Assembly: GCA_964465125.1 (NCBI GenBank)
Contig: CAYXIO010000016.1
Location: 5,864-69,863, forward strand
Reading direction: 5' to 3'
DNA length: 64,000 nt
Source: CAYOHG01 sp964465125
GTDB lineage: Bacteria > Planctomycetota > Phycisphaerae > UBA1845 > Fen-1342
A program made the translations under genes and the position numbers. Shown in pieces: positions 18,600 to 28,974 of the stretch. Every line of letters starts with the position of its first letter. Position 1 is the stretch's first letter. The notes beneath the pieces are model-generated. The model was not told the DNA's origin. It did no database searches and saw only the letters and a list, made by a program, of their open reading frames with translations.

Positions 18600-18884
18600 A
18601 TGTCACGCTTCCGCCATCGATTGCTCCGCGGTCTCGCGGCCCTGACCGCCGGGGGTACCAGCTTCGTCTGGATCAACGGCTGCTCGCCCCAGGGCCTGAC
18701 CAACATCTTGAGCAACTTCAACCCCTGCACGACGATCATTGCGTGCGACGCGACGCAGTTCGAGTTCCTCACCAGCGGCTACGAGGGGCCCGGCGTGAAC
18801 GTCGAGATCGACCCCTTCTGCACTTACCCGCCGTATTGCACCGCCGCGGAAGACCCGATCTTCGGCGGGCTGGCCGGTCCCTGA
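18600..18884 (+). CDS. Second small Cys-containing exported protein
   Basis: A 94-aa protein starting MSRFRHRLLRGLAAL, with a signal-peptide-like N-terminus and a Cys in INGC followed by a Gln/Asn/Ser linker. The mature part has paired Cys (PCTTIIAC and PFCTYPPYC). ATG 18600 has AGGAG six bases upstream; an earlier ATG at 18594 would be too close to it. The gene layout (signal, Cys near the cleavage point, Cys pair with an Asp-Pro-Phe context) parallels the 68-aa neighbour, so they are probably distant paralogues. A strong terminator closes the unit. Confidence 0.6.
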   Translation: MSRFRHRLLRGLAALTAGGTSFVWINGCSPQGLTNILSNFNPCTTIIACDATQFEFLTSGYEGPGVNVEIDPFCTYPPYCTAAEDPIFGGLAGP

Positions 18885-18918
18885 AGCTCCAAGGGCTGAG
18901 TTCGCGAGCTGATCCAGA

Positions 18919-18972
18919 CCGCCGCGCAGCGCCGACCGCAGGTCGGCAGGTTCTGCGCGGCGGTTTGATGTT
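18919..18972 (+). terminator. Intrinsic terminator
   Basis: Perfect 11-bp arms ccgccgcgcag (18919-18929) and ctgcgcggcgg (18953-18963) enclose a second perfect 7-bp hairpin (gccgacc 18931-18937, ggtcggc 18941-18947), making a branched stem. It is followed by TTT and, after four bases, TTT. It lies 35 bases after the second small gene and separates this unit from the long operon. Confidence 0.85.
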
Positions 18973-19160
18973 TGAGGACCGTCTGGAGCCCGGCGGACCG
19001 TCTCAATGGCCGATGCGCGATTTGGCACGCCGACTGCTGTTCCGCGCGTAGAATGCTGTCGGGCAGGAGGCTCGGCACGCCGCGGGTGCGCCCGCGGCGG
19101 CGCGGAAACCGCGCCAGCGCGCGGCCTGCGCCCCCAAGCGCCTGTGCACAGGGACACGGA

Positions 19161-22100
19161 ATGTCTGCAACGCACAGCGGCTGGCATCGAGCGCTGACCT
19201 GGGCGACCGCGCTGCTCGTACTGCGGCCGGCCTTCGCGCAGAACCCGGCCGATCTCAACGAGCTGCGCTCGTCGGCCACGCTGCCCGTCAGCAACGAATC
19301 GATCCTCCTCTCGAGCCGTGCAGTCGACGCGATCGAGTCCGGCGACTACCGGCTGGCCATTCAACTGATCGAGCAAATCTACGGGCAGCAGGACGGCCTG
19401 ATACCGCTGCCGGCATCGGCAACCTTCTACCCGGCCTGGCGCCAAGCGGAGCGGCTTCTACACCAGCTTCCCCCCGCCGGAACGCGCATGGCGCAGCAAC
19501 TCTCCGACGCAGGCGTGGCCGCGGCCTTCGAGGACGCGCGCCGCTCGGGCAACGTCGAAGCGCTGCGCGAGCTGTTCTGGCGCCGGCCGCTCAGTGCCCA
19601 TCGCGGCGACATCGCGCTGGAGCTGGCCGCGTGGTACCTGGACCGGGGGCAGTTCGCCGGCGCAACCGAGGTGCTGCGCGAGATGACGCCGAGCGACCCG
19701 ACGACGCGCGCCTCGGTCGAGGCGATGCGGGCCGTGGCGCTGGCCGAAAGCGGCGCGCCGGACGAAGCCCGCCGCGCGGGCGAGCGCCTCCTCGCGGACG
19801 TCAACGACGCCGACCGCCAGCGGTTCCAACCCCTGGTGACCTGGCTGGCCGGCCGCAGCGCCGCGGGCGGGCCGGCGGTAGCCTCGGAGTTCGAGCCCGT
19901 GCTCGCCGCGCCGGCGAACTGGAGCACCACGCTGGCGGGTCCCAACGCGCCCGCGGTGGAGCAGGATTCCTCCGAGCTGCTGGACGCGCTCGATGCCTTG
20001 CACCGACTGCCCGTGCTCGAACCCGCGATCGGCGAGGGCGTGCTGCTGGTTCGCTTGCGCGGAACGCTCTGGGCTTTTGACACGCTCACGCTGTCCGTGC
20101 TCTGGCGGACCGGAGAGATTGGAGCCGGAGCGATCGATCCTCAACTGCTGGTGCAGTCCGCAGCCGAGATGGGAATGGGCGGCCGGCGATGGTCACCGCA
20201 AACCCGCATGATGCTCACGCATCGGCTCGCACATGCGGCGACGATCGGCCGCGGCGCCGTCTATACGGTCGAGCAGGTGGGAGCAGGCGTCAGCGACGCT
20301 TTCGGCGGCGCGCGCGGCAGAACGGTGGCGTTCGGCGGGGCGCACGGCGTGCTGGTGGCCCGCGAGTTGCGAAGCGGGCGCATCCTGTGGCGCAGCGACG
20401 ACGAGCCGGCCCAGCCGCTGGCGCAGGTGTCATTTCAGGACCGGCCGCTACTGCTGGACGACCGGCTGCTGGCGCCGTTCGAACGGCAGGGGGAGCTGAT
20501 TCTGGCGGCGCTGCATCCGGACAGCGGACGGCTGCTCCAGGAGGTGCGCGTCGCCAGCCCACCGACCCACTTCGGCGCCGGTGGGCGCTGCGTGCTTCAA
20601 GCGGACGAGACCACCGTCTACCTCTGCACCGGAAACGGCGCCGTCGCCGCATTCGAGCGGCCTTCGCTGAACTGGAAGTGGGCCACGCTCTATCAGAGCA
20701 CGGTCGCGGAGCGAAACAGCCGCTTCTGGTGGCAGCCCGCTGCCGACCCGCTCGAATGGGCCCCGGAAGCCCCGCTGCTGGCAGGGGACCTGTTGATCGT
20801 CGCGCCGGTCGACTCGGCCGCTTCCGAGGTGATCGCGTTCGATCGCTATGACGGCGCGAAGCGCTGGAGCCTGCCGCGCCGCGACATCACTTTCCTGGTC
20901 GGAACCGTCGCGGACGGCCTGATCGTCGGCAGCCACCGGCTCATCTGTCTCGACCTGCATCAGCCGAGTGCCGCGCCGCGCTGGCGCAGCGTTCCGCTCG
21001 AGATCGTCGGTCGGCCCCAGGTCGACGGACAGCGCGTGTATGTGCCGACCCGTCGCGGCATCGTCGTGGTCGACGGGCGCACGGGCAAACTGCTGCGCGA
21101 GCAGAACTCAGCGGCAATCCTCGACGCGCCGGCGACTTCGCTGGGTGGTCACGTGCCGGCGGAGAGCGAGGCGTGCAGCCTGGCCATGGGCGATGCGGCG
21201 ATCTACCGCGTGACGCCGACGCGAGTTGCGAAGTACCCCGACGTCAACGCCCTGCGCCGACAAGTCGCGGCGCTGCGCGCGCGCGACCCGGCGGATGGTC
21301 GGCTGGAATTGCTGGGCGCCCGAATCGCCGCGCTGGCGGGCAATCTCGACGATGCGATTCGCGAGCTTGAGTTGCACGCCGGCGACGCGGCGGCGCCGAA
21401 CGCGGAGCAGACTCAGCTTCTCGGCGAGCTCTACCTGGCGATGGCGCGCTCGGCAAACGCGACCGAGCAGCGGCTGAAATACTTGCGCAAGGCCCTGGTG
21501 CTGGGCGAGCGGGGCGGCGATCCGCAGACCGTCGCGCTGCTCCTTGGCGACGAGCTCGCGAGCGGCGGACGACCTCAGGAGGCGCTCGACGTCTTCCGCA
21601 CGGTGCTGCTGGATCGCGGGACCGCCGGCCAGTTTGAACACCGCTCGTCGAGCTATCGCGTGGCATTCTGGCTGGCCGCCGTCACACGCATGCGCGAATG
21701 CGTCCTGCGGCTGGGTGCCGCACAAGCCCGCCCGGCGATCGGCGACCTGGTTCGCGAGGCGCAAGGCGGACCGGATGCTGCCCAGGCGCTCTTCCGGCTG
21801 CGGATGGCCGTGCCGGACGGCGGCCTTCGGGCGCTCGTCAACCGTGCGCTGGCCGAGCAACGCCTGCCGCCGGAGCTGGCCATCGGCGTTTTCGACGAGT
21901 TGCGTTTGCAGCCGAAGCTGGAAGCGGAAAGTTCGGCGCTGCGGCTGGGGCGCTGGGAAACTCACCTTTCCCTCGGGCTTTTGGAGGAGGCGGCACGCGA
22001 CCAGGCCGAGTGGGAAGCCAGCCAGCGCGGGGCGGATTCGACCGACCCGGAGGTCGTGCGGCGCGTTCAACTGCTGGAGAACTCGCAGCGCAAGCTGCGC

Positions 22101-23462
22101 GACCTGGCCGGCGTGAGACTCGGCGTTCCGTTCTACCGGCAGTGGAAAATGCCCGGGGCGGAGCTGCTGTTTGACCCGCGCGAACCGCTCGCTGCGACGC
22201 GACAGTGGCTGGCGATCCGGAATCTCGACAGCCGGGCGCTGCAACTGATCGACAGCGTCTCGAATCAGCAGCCTTGGCGCGATCACGTCGACGCGCTGAC
22301 CTCGGACTTCAGCGGCGACGAGGCGGACGCGTCGGCGCGGCGCGACGCGCTGGCGGGGCGGCGCCCGGGCGAAGGCGAAATCTCGCGGCCGTATTGGCCC
22401 GTGGCGATCCACCAGTTCCTTGCCGCCGTCCCGGTCGAGAAAGGCCTGATCTGCATCGGTCTGGGTCCAGAGCGCTATGCCGGGCAGCGCCTTTGGGAGC
22501 TGACCGTGCCGGACTGGAACGAGATTCCGCGCCGCTTCGCTTCACTGGCCGTCGCTACCGCCGAGGGCGTGCTGCTTTGCCCGCGTTCCGATCGGATCGC
22601 GCTGGCCGAGTGGTCCGACGGGCGCATCGCGTGGGAGCGCGACTGGCCCGGGGCCGAAATTCGCGGACTCGATGCCAGCGGCGACGCGCTCGCGGTCTGG
22701 ACCGACAACGGCTCGGTCTGGCAATGCCGCCTTTCCGACGGCGACGGGCTGCGGCGCATCGAGCTCGATAGCGCCAACGTCAGCGGCCTGCACTATTCCG
22801 GTTCCACCCTGATCATCTGGGGCGGCGATTTCGTCTGCGGCGTGTCGCGGAGCGATGGGCGGGTGCTCTGGCGGCGAGTCGTGCCCGGTGTGGGCGGAAT
22901 CACCCCCGTGACCGGGCGGGACTGGCTCTTGCTGCGTCCGCTCGGACAACTCGACTGGGATCTGCTGGATTCGAACGATGGAGAATCCGTCTTCGGATCG
23001 TCGCTCGGCGATCTCGGCAACGTGCGGCAAGCGGCGGCGAACGGCGAGCAGTTGCTGTTGGCGTCGAATGTGGACGAGGAGCCAGAGACCGGCGAGACGC
23101 GCGCCATCGGGCTGTACGCGATCTCGCTCGCGGACGCGCGCCGACGCTGGGAGCAGCGCATCTTGACGCGGGTGGACGTCAACCTCACCCAATTGCTGGG
23201 AATGGACGACTACATCCCGCTGCTGCGCGCGGAGCGGGCGCCCGACGCGCCGACGGGCCAGGAGCCGACGCTCGTACTGGTGAGCAAAGCGGACGGATCG
23301 GTTCAGAATGAGGTTTCGCTGGCGGACGAGTATCGCGCCCACAGCAGCGCAAGCTGCGACCTGCAGGTGCTCGCCACGCCGTCGCGCATCCTCGTGCAGA
23401 TTGCGGGAAACCTGCTGGCCTTCGGCAACTCGGAAGGGCCGCCAGCGGCGGACGGTCGATAG
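19161..23462 (+). CDS. Large exported PQQ-type beta-propeller and TPR protein
   Basis: A 1433-aa exported protein and the first gene of the long operon. The start at 19161 was chosen because it gives a clear signal peptide (WATALLVLRPAFAQ) about eight residues later. Residues ~60-130 look like helical repeats. A first PQQ-like propeller follows (for example RELRSGRILWRSDDE and FDRYDGAKRWSLP), then TPR-like helices at ~700-850 (NLDDAIRELELHAGD) and a second propeller in the last 400 residues (WSDGRIAWERDW, RSDGRVLWRR). Such proteins occur as scaffolds at the head of planctomycete MoxR operons. No PQQ-enzyme catalytic site was recognised, so it is more likely a binding or assembly protein. Confidence 0.75.
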   Translation: MSATHSGWHRALTWATALLVLRPAFAQNPADLNELRSSATLPVSNESILLSSRAVDAIESGDYRLAIQLIEQIYGQQDGLIPLPASATFYPAWRQAERLLHQLPPAGTRMAQQLSDAGVAAAFEDARRSGNVEALRELFWRRPLSAHRGDIALELAAWYLDRGQFAGATEVLREMTPSDPTTRASVEAMRAVALAESGAPDEARRAGERLLADVNDADRQRFQPLVTWLAGRSAAGGPAVASEFEPVLAAPANWSTTLAGPNAPAVEQDSSELLDALDALHRLPVLEPAIGEGVLLVRLRGTLWAFDTLTLSVLWRTGEIGAGAIDPQLLVQSAAEMGMGGRRWSPQTRMMLTHRLAHAATIGRGAVYTVEQVGAGVSDAFGGARGRTVAFGGAHGVLVARELRSGRILWRSDDEPAQPLAQVSFQDRPLLLDDRLLAPFERQGELILAALHPDSGRLLQEVRVASPPTHFGAGGRCVLQADETTVYLCTGNGAVAAFERPSLNWKWATLYQSTVAERNSRFWWQPAADPLEWAPEAPLLAGDLLIVAPVDSAASEVIAFDRYDGAKRWSLPRRDITFLVGTVADGLIVGSHRLICLDLHQPSAAPRWRSVPLEIVGRPQVDGQRVYVPTRRGIVVVDGRTGKLLREQNSAAILDAPATSLGGHVPAESEACSLAMGDAAIYRVTPTRVAKYPDVNALRRQVAALRARDPADGRLELLGARIAALAGNLDDAIRELELHAGDAAAPNAEQTQLLGELYLAMARSANATEQRLKYLRKALVLGERGGDPQTVALLLGDELASGGRPQEALDVFRTVLLDRGTAGQFEHRSSSYRVAFWLAAVTRMRECVLRLGAAQARPAIGDLVREAQGGPDAAQALFRLRMAVPDGGLRALVNRALAEQRLPPELAIGVFDELRLQPKLEAESSALRLGRWETHLSLGLLEEAARDQAEWEASQRGADSTDPEVVRRVQLLENSQRKLRDLAGVRLGVPFYRQWKMPGAELLFDPREPLAATRQWLAIRNLDSRALQLIDSVSNQQPWRDHVDALTSDFSGDEADASARRDALAGRRPGEGEISRPYWPVAIHQFLAAVPVEKGLICIGLGPERYAGQRLWELTVPDWNEIPRRFASLAVATAEGVLLCPRSDRIALAEWSDGRIAWERDWPGAEIRGLDASGDALAVWTDNGSVWQCRLSDGDGLRRIELDSANVSGLHYSGSTLIIWGGDFVCGVSRSDGRVLWRRVVPGVGGITPVTGRDWLLLRPLGQLDWDLLDSNDGESVFGSSLGDLGNVRQAAANGEQLLLASNVDEEPETGETRAIGLYAISLADARRRWEQRILTRVDVNLTQLLGMDDYIPLLRAERAPDAPTGQEPTLVLVSKADGSVQNEVSLADEYRAHSSASCDLQVLATPSRILVQIAGNLLAFGNSEGPPAADGR

Positions 23463-23471
23463 GATAGACGG

Positions 23472-24587
23472 ATGCATAACCACCGGGCGGACAATCCGCG
23501 TTTGGACGGGCGCCGGCGGCGGGGACTTGCGCTGACCGTGCTCGCCGCCTGGTGGCTGTCAGCGGGCGCGTTCGCCCAGTCGCCGCCCGCAGCCGCCGCC
23601 GATGCGCCGGCGGTTCATCTGCCGGCGGAGATCACCCCGGCGACGCGCGCCGCGATCGAGCGCGGCATCGACTTTCTGGTGACGAATCAGAACCGCGACG
23701 GAAGCTGGCGCACGCGCGGTGCGACCGGCGGATATCCGGTGGCGATGACGTCGCTGGCCGGCCTGGCGCTGCTGGCCAGCGGAAGCACGCCCGCGCAGGG
23801 CCCGCACGCGCCCCAGGTCAGCAGCGCCCTGACCTACGTGCTCAAGAGCGCCCGGCGCGACGGGCTGATCGCGCAGTTGGAGGAGGAAAGCCACTGCATG
23901 CACGGCCACGGCTTCGCGCTGCTGTTCCTGGCCGAGTGCTACGGGATGGAGGAAGACCCGCAGCGCCAGGCGCAGATTCGCGCGGTGTTGCAGCGCGGCA
24001 TCGAGCTGACGGCCCGCAGCCAAAGCCCCGCCGGCGGCTGGCTGTACACGCCCGACTCGCGGGGCGACGAAGGTTCGGTGACGGTCACACAGGTGCAGGG
24101 CATGCGCGCGGCGCGCAACGTGGGAATCGCGGTTCCGAAACGCGTGATCGACTCGGCGATGAAGTACCTGGAGCGCTCGACCAACCCGGATGGAGGTATT
24201 CGCTACCAGATCACGGACAGCGGGCCGAGCCGGCCGGCGATTTCGGCGGCGGCGGTGGCGTGCTACTTCAACGCCGGCCGCTACGACGACCCGCAGGCCC
24301 TGCGGACACTCCGTTACGTCGAATGCGAGCTGGCCCCGGAGCGGGCCGACGCGTCGGGCTACTTCGGCCACTACTATTACGCCCATCTGTACATGGCCCA
24401 GGTGATGTACCTGCTGGGCGACCAAAAGTGGCAGGCCTATTTTCCGTCGATCCGCCAGGCGCTGCTCGAAAAGCAGGACGCGGACGGAAGCTGGGACGGC
24501 GACCACGTCGGCCCGACCTACGGCACGGCGGTGGCGCTGCTGATCCTGCAACTGCCCCATAAAAACCTACCTATCATGCAGCGCTGA
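23472..24587 (+). CDS. Exported alpha-toroid (prenyltransferase/squalene-cyclase-like) protein
   Basis: A 371-aa protein with a signal peptide (LALTVLAAWWLSAGAFAQ) and an alpha/alpha-barrel built from repeats such as IDFLVTNQNRDGSWR, TARSQSPAGGWLYTPD, MKYLERSTNPDGGIRYQ and LLEKQDADGSWDGD, which are QW-like. The catalytic DxDD of squalene-hopene cyclases is not seen, so it is probably a structural or binding toroid, not a cyclase. It starts nine bases after the propeller gene with AGGATAG upstream, and MoxR follows after 19 bases. Such toroid genes commonly precede moxR in planctomycetes (context knowledge). Confidence 0.75.
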   Translation: MHNHRADNPRLDGRRRRGLALTVLAAWWLSAGAFAQSPPAAAADAPAVHLPAEITPATRAAIERGIDFLVTNQNRDGSWRTRGATGGYPVAMTSLAGLALLASGSTPAQGPHAPQVSSALTYVLKSARRDGLIAQLEEESHCMHGHGFALLFLAECYGMEEDPQRQAQIRAVLQRGIELTARSQSPAGGWLYTPDSRGDEGSVTVTQVQGMRAARNVGIAVPKRVIDSAMKYLERSTNPDGGIRYQITDSGPSRPAISAAAVACYFNAGRYDDPQALRTLRYVECELAPERADASGYFGHYYYAHLYMAQVMYLLGDQKWQAYFPSIRQALLEKQDADGSWDGDHVGPTYGTAVALLILQLPHKNLPIMQR

Positions 24588-24606
24588 GGCGCGGCGGGAG
24601 AGATTC

Positions 24607-25746
<1,140 letters not shown>

Positions 25747-26634
25747 GCTGATCTCGCGGCTGCGCGGGCTGGGACTGCGCGCCAGGGGCGTGGTGGCGGG
25801 CTCGGTCTCCGGGCTGCACCGCAGCGCCTATCACGGCTTCTCGGTCGAATTCGCCGAGCATCGGCAATACGTCCCCGGCGACGATCTGCGCTACGTCGAC
25901 TGGCGCGTCTTCGGCCGCAACGACCGGCTGTACATCAAGGAATACGAGGAGGAAACTAACCTCCGCTGCAACATCCTGCTCGACGTGAGCGCGTCGATGG
26001 CCTACCGCGGGGCCTCCGCGGCCCGGCAGCGCAGCAAGTTCGAGGCCGCCTGCGTGCTGGCCGCGAGCCTCTCGCACCTGCTCACCAGCCAGCAGGACGC
26101 CGTCGGGCTGATCACGTTCGACAGCCAGGTACGGACCAGGCTGGCCCCCGCAACCGGCAAGGCCCAGCTCAACAGCATTGAGCAGATTCTGGAACAAAGC
26201 GCGCCGCAGCGCGCCACCGACGTCAGGATCCTCTTTCACGGGCTGGCCGAGGAGCTGCGGCAGCGCTCGATGGTCATCCTCATCTCCGACCTGCTGGCCG
26301 ACCCGCAGGACGTCGTCAGCGGGATCGAGCACATCGGCTACGCCCGGCACGAGCTGGTCGTCTTCCACGTGCTGGATGACGACGAGTGGAACCTGCCGTT
26401 CGTTGAGAACATCGAGTTCGTCGGCCTGGAGGACGAGCTGCGGCTGCTGACCGATCCGCAGGCGCTGCGCGAGAGCTACCGTACGGCGCTGTCGCGCTTC
26501 GTGGCGCGCGTGCAGTCGGCTTGCCGCCGGCATCATGCCGACTACGTACCGGTCAACACGCGCGAGCCGCTCGACGTGGTGCTGTGCGGCTACCTGGCGC
26601 GGCGGGCGGGCCGACTGGGAGGGACCTCGCGCCG

Positions 26635-28971
26635 GTGAGCCTGGTGCCGCTTGCGATCGTGCCGTTCGTTCACCCGCTGCTGCTGGCCGGGCTGGGCCTG
26701 GTCGCGCTCCCCGTGGTGATTCACTGGCTCTCGCGGCGGCGCTACATCCGCGCGGACTGGGGCGCGACGCGCTTCCTGCTGATGGCGGAAAAGCAGAATC
26801 GCCGGCGGGTGAAGTTCGAGCAGTGGCTGCTGTTGGCGCTGCGCATGCTGGCGGTGGCGCTGCTGGCTCTGCTGCTGGCGCGGCCGTTCACCGAGCGCGG
26901 CGCCTGGGCGGCCCTGCTGGGCGACCGCAGCGCCACCCGGCGGGTGCTGCTGCTGGACGATTCCGCCAGCGCGGGGTTCCTCAACGGTCCGCGCGATGAT
27001 TTCGAGCGGCTCAAGGAAGCCGCCGGCCGGCTTCTGTCGGTGCTGACGTCGGGCGGGTCGGATGCCGGTCTGGTTTCGCTGCGGCGCACGACGGCCCCCG
27101 ATCCGCCGGTGTTTGAGAACGAGCGCCTGACCAGCGCCAACCTGCCGGCGTTGCTGGAGAAGCTGCGCGCCCTGCGCGCCACGGTGCTGCCGGGGCAGGC
27201 CGGCCGCGCGCTGGAGCGCGTCTTGCAGCCCGCCGCCGCGGAATCCGCTCCGATCGAGCTCTACGTTTTCTCCGACTTTCAGCGCAGCGAGTGGATCGGC
27301 GACGGGCCGGCCGAGCAGTCTCCCCTTCAAACCGCGCGGCGCAACCGCAGCGGCCTGTCGCGCGCCGTGCTGGTCGATGCGAACGCCGGGGAGCGCGAAA
27401 ACATCGCGCTCACCGCGCTGCGCGCCGTGCGCGGCCGGGCCGTGGTCAATCAACCCTTCGTGGTGGAGGTAACGGCGCGCAATTTCGGCGACGTAGCGCG
27501 CCCCGCGGTTCGCGCTCAGTTCGAGCTGGAGGGCGTGCCGGGCAGTTCGATTGAGCTGGGGACGCTGGCGCCGCGGAGCGCGCAGACCGTTCGAAGCGAA
27601 GTCGTGTTCGGCGCGGAGGGCGTGCAGGAGCTGGCCCTGCGGCTGGAGCGCAACGACGGACTCGTCGGCGACGACGTTCGTCGCGCGGCGATCGCGGTGT
27701 CCTCGGTGCTGCGCGTGGTCGTGCTGCTGGGGCCGCAAAGCGGACCGGCGGCGGCGGACGCGGCCTATTTCATCCGCAGCGCCCTGTGTCCACCAGGGCC
27801 GATCGCTTCCGGCATCGAGGTGGAGTCGGCGGACGCGTCGGAGGCCGACGTGCTGGATCTTTCCCGCGCGGATTGCGTGCTGCTGTGCGACGCAGGCTCG
27901 ATGCGCGACGCGGCGGTCGCGGCGCTCGAGTCGTTCGTGCGGCGCGGCGGCGGGCTGGCGATCTTCGCCGGGCCGCAGCTCGAAAGCGTCGAGTCGCTGC
28001 CTGCGGCCTGGCGCGCGGGCGGCGGACTCTGGCCGGTGCGCCTGACTGGCGTCGTCGAGCGCGATCCCGGCGCCGGCGTCGGACTGCTGCGCGACGTGGA
28101 TCATCCCGTCACGCCCATGCTCTCGGATGCCGCCGCCGGTCCGTCGGAATATGTTCGCTTCTGGAAGTACGTGCAGATCGGCGGGTTCGAACCGGAGGTT
28201 ACCAGCCCCACGCCGCCGGCGACGCGGGCGGCCGAGGCCGAGCTCGCGGCGAGCCGCCCTGCGCCGCCGGTGGTGCTGGCCCACTTTGCCGACGAGGCCG
28301 GGTCGCCTGCGTGGGTCGAGCGACGCTTCGGCTGCGGGCGCGTGCTGTTCTTCGCATCCAGCCTGACGCCGCAGTGGAACAACTGGGCCCGCGCGGTGGA
28401 CGGCAGCTTCGTGGTTACGCTGCTGGAGCTGGTGCAAAGCCTGGCGGCGGGCGACGACCGCGCTTCGGAGTTTGTCGCCGGCGACGACTTGCGGATTCCG
28501 GTCGACCTGACTTCGCACGAAGCCAACGGACTGTTCTATTCGCCGCTCTATCCCGATGAGCCGGCGGTCGAGATTCGCGGGCGTGAAACCGGCACGGGCA
28601 CCGCGGAGCTGATCGGTCCGCAGGCCGTACATCTCGGCCGGCACGAGGTCGAACTGCTGCGGCGCGATGGAACGCGCGAGCGCCGCGTCGTTCCGGTCAA
28701 CGCCGCCGCTGCGGAGTCGGACCTCGCGGTGGCGAGCGAAGCTCAGCTTCGCGCCGCGCTGGCAGGCACGCCGCACACCTACGTGCGCGTCGATGAGGCG
28801 TTTCTGTCCGGCGGGCGGCCGCCTCGGCAGGAGCTCTGGCCGGCGCTGCTGCTGGTGCTTGTGGGCGTGTTGATGCTGGAGCAGACCGCGGCCTGGCATT
28901 TCGGCCGGGCGCGGCCCGCGGCGCGCCGCGCCGCCATCGCGAGCGAGGGGTTCGCTCAGAATCGGAGATAG
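26635..28971 (+). CDS. BatA-like membrane protein
   Basis: A 778-aa membrane protein. The N-terminal BatA domain (FVHPLLLAGLGLVALPVVIHW... with ADWGATRFLLMAEKQNRRR) carries two membrane helices. It is followed by a region with a VWA-like LLLDDSAS segment, beta-sandwich segments (~270-370), a GATase-like segment (~390-480), and a final membrane helix near 745-765. The GTG start at 26635 overlaps the DUF58 stop. In aerotolerance-type (Bat) operons such proteins are membrane partners of MoxR and DUF58. The specific cargo is unknown. Confidence 0.85.
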   Translation: MSLVPLAIVPFVHPLLLAGLGLVALPVVIHWLSRRRYIRADWGATRFLLMAEKQNRRRVKFEQWLLLALRMLAVALLALLLARPFTERGAWAALLGDRSATRRVLLLDDSASAGFLNGPRDDFERLKEAAGRLLSVLTSGGSDAGLVSLRRTTAPDPPVFENERLTSANLPALLEKLRALRATVLPGQAGRALERVLQPAAAESAPIELYVFSDFQRSEWIGDGPAEQSPLQTARRNRSGLSRAVLVDANAGERENIALTALRAVRGRAVVNQPFVVEVTARNFGDVARPAVRAQFELEGVPGSSIELGTLAPRSAQTVRSEVVFGAEGVQELALRLERNDGLVGDDVRRAAIAVSSVLRVVVLLGPQSGPAAADAAYFIRSALCPPGPIASGIEVESADASEADVLDLSRADCVLLCDAGSMRDAAVAALESFVRRGGGLAIFAGPQLESVESLPAAWRAGGGLWPVRLTGVVERDPGAGVGLLRDVDHPVTPMLSDAAAGPSEYVRFWKYVQIGGFEPEVTSPTPPATRAAEAELAASRPAPPVVLAHFADEAGSPAWVERRFGCGRVLFFASSLTPQWNNWARAVDGSFVVTLLELVQSLAAGDDRASEFVAGDDLRIPVDLTSHEANGLFYSPLYPDEPAVEIRGRETGTGTAELIGPQAVHLGRHEVELLRRDGTRERRVVPVNAAAAESDLAVASEAQLRAALAGTPHTYVRVDEAFLSGGRPPRQELWPALLLVLVGVLMLEQTAAWHFGRARPAARRAAIASEGFAQNRR

Positions 28972-28974
28972 CGC

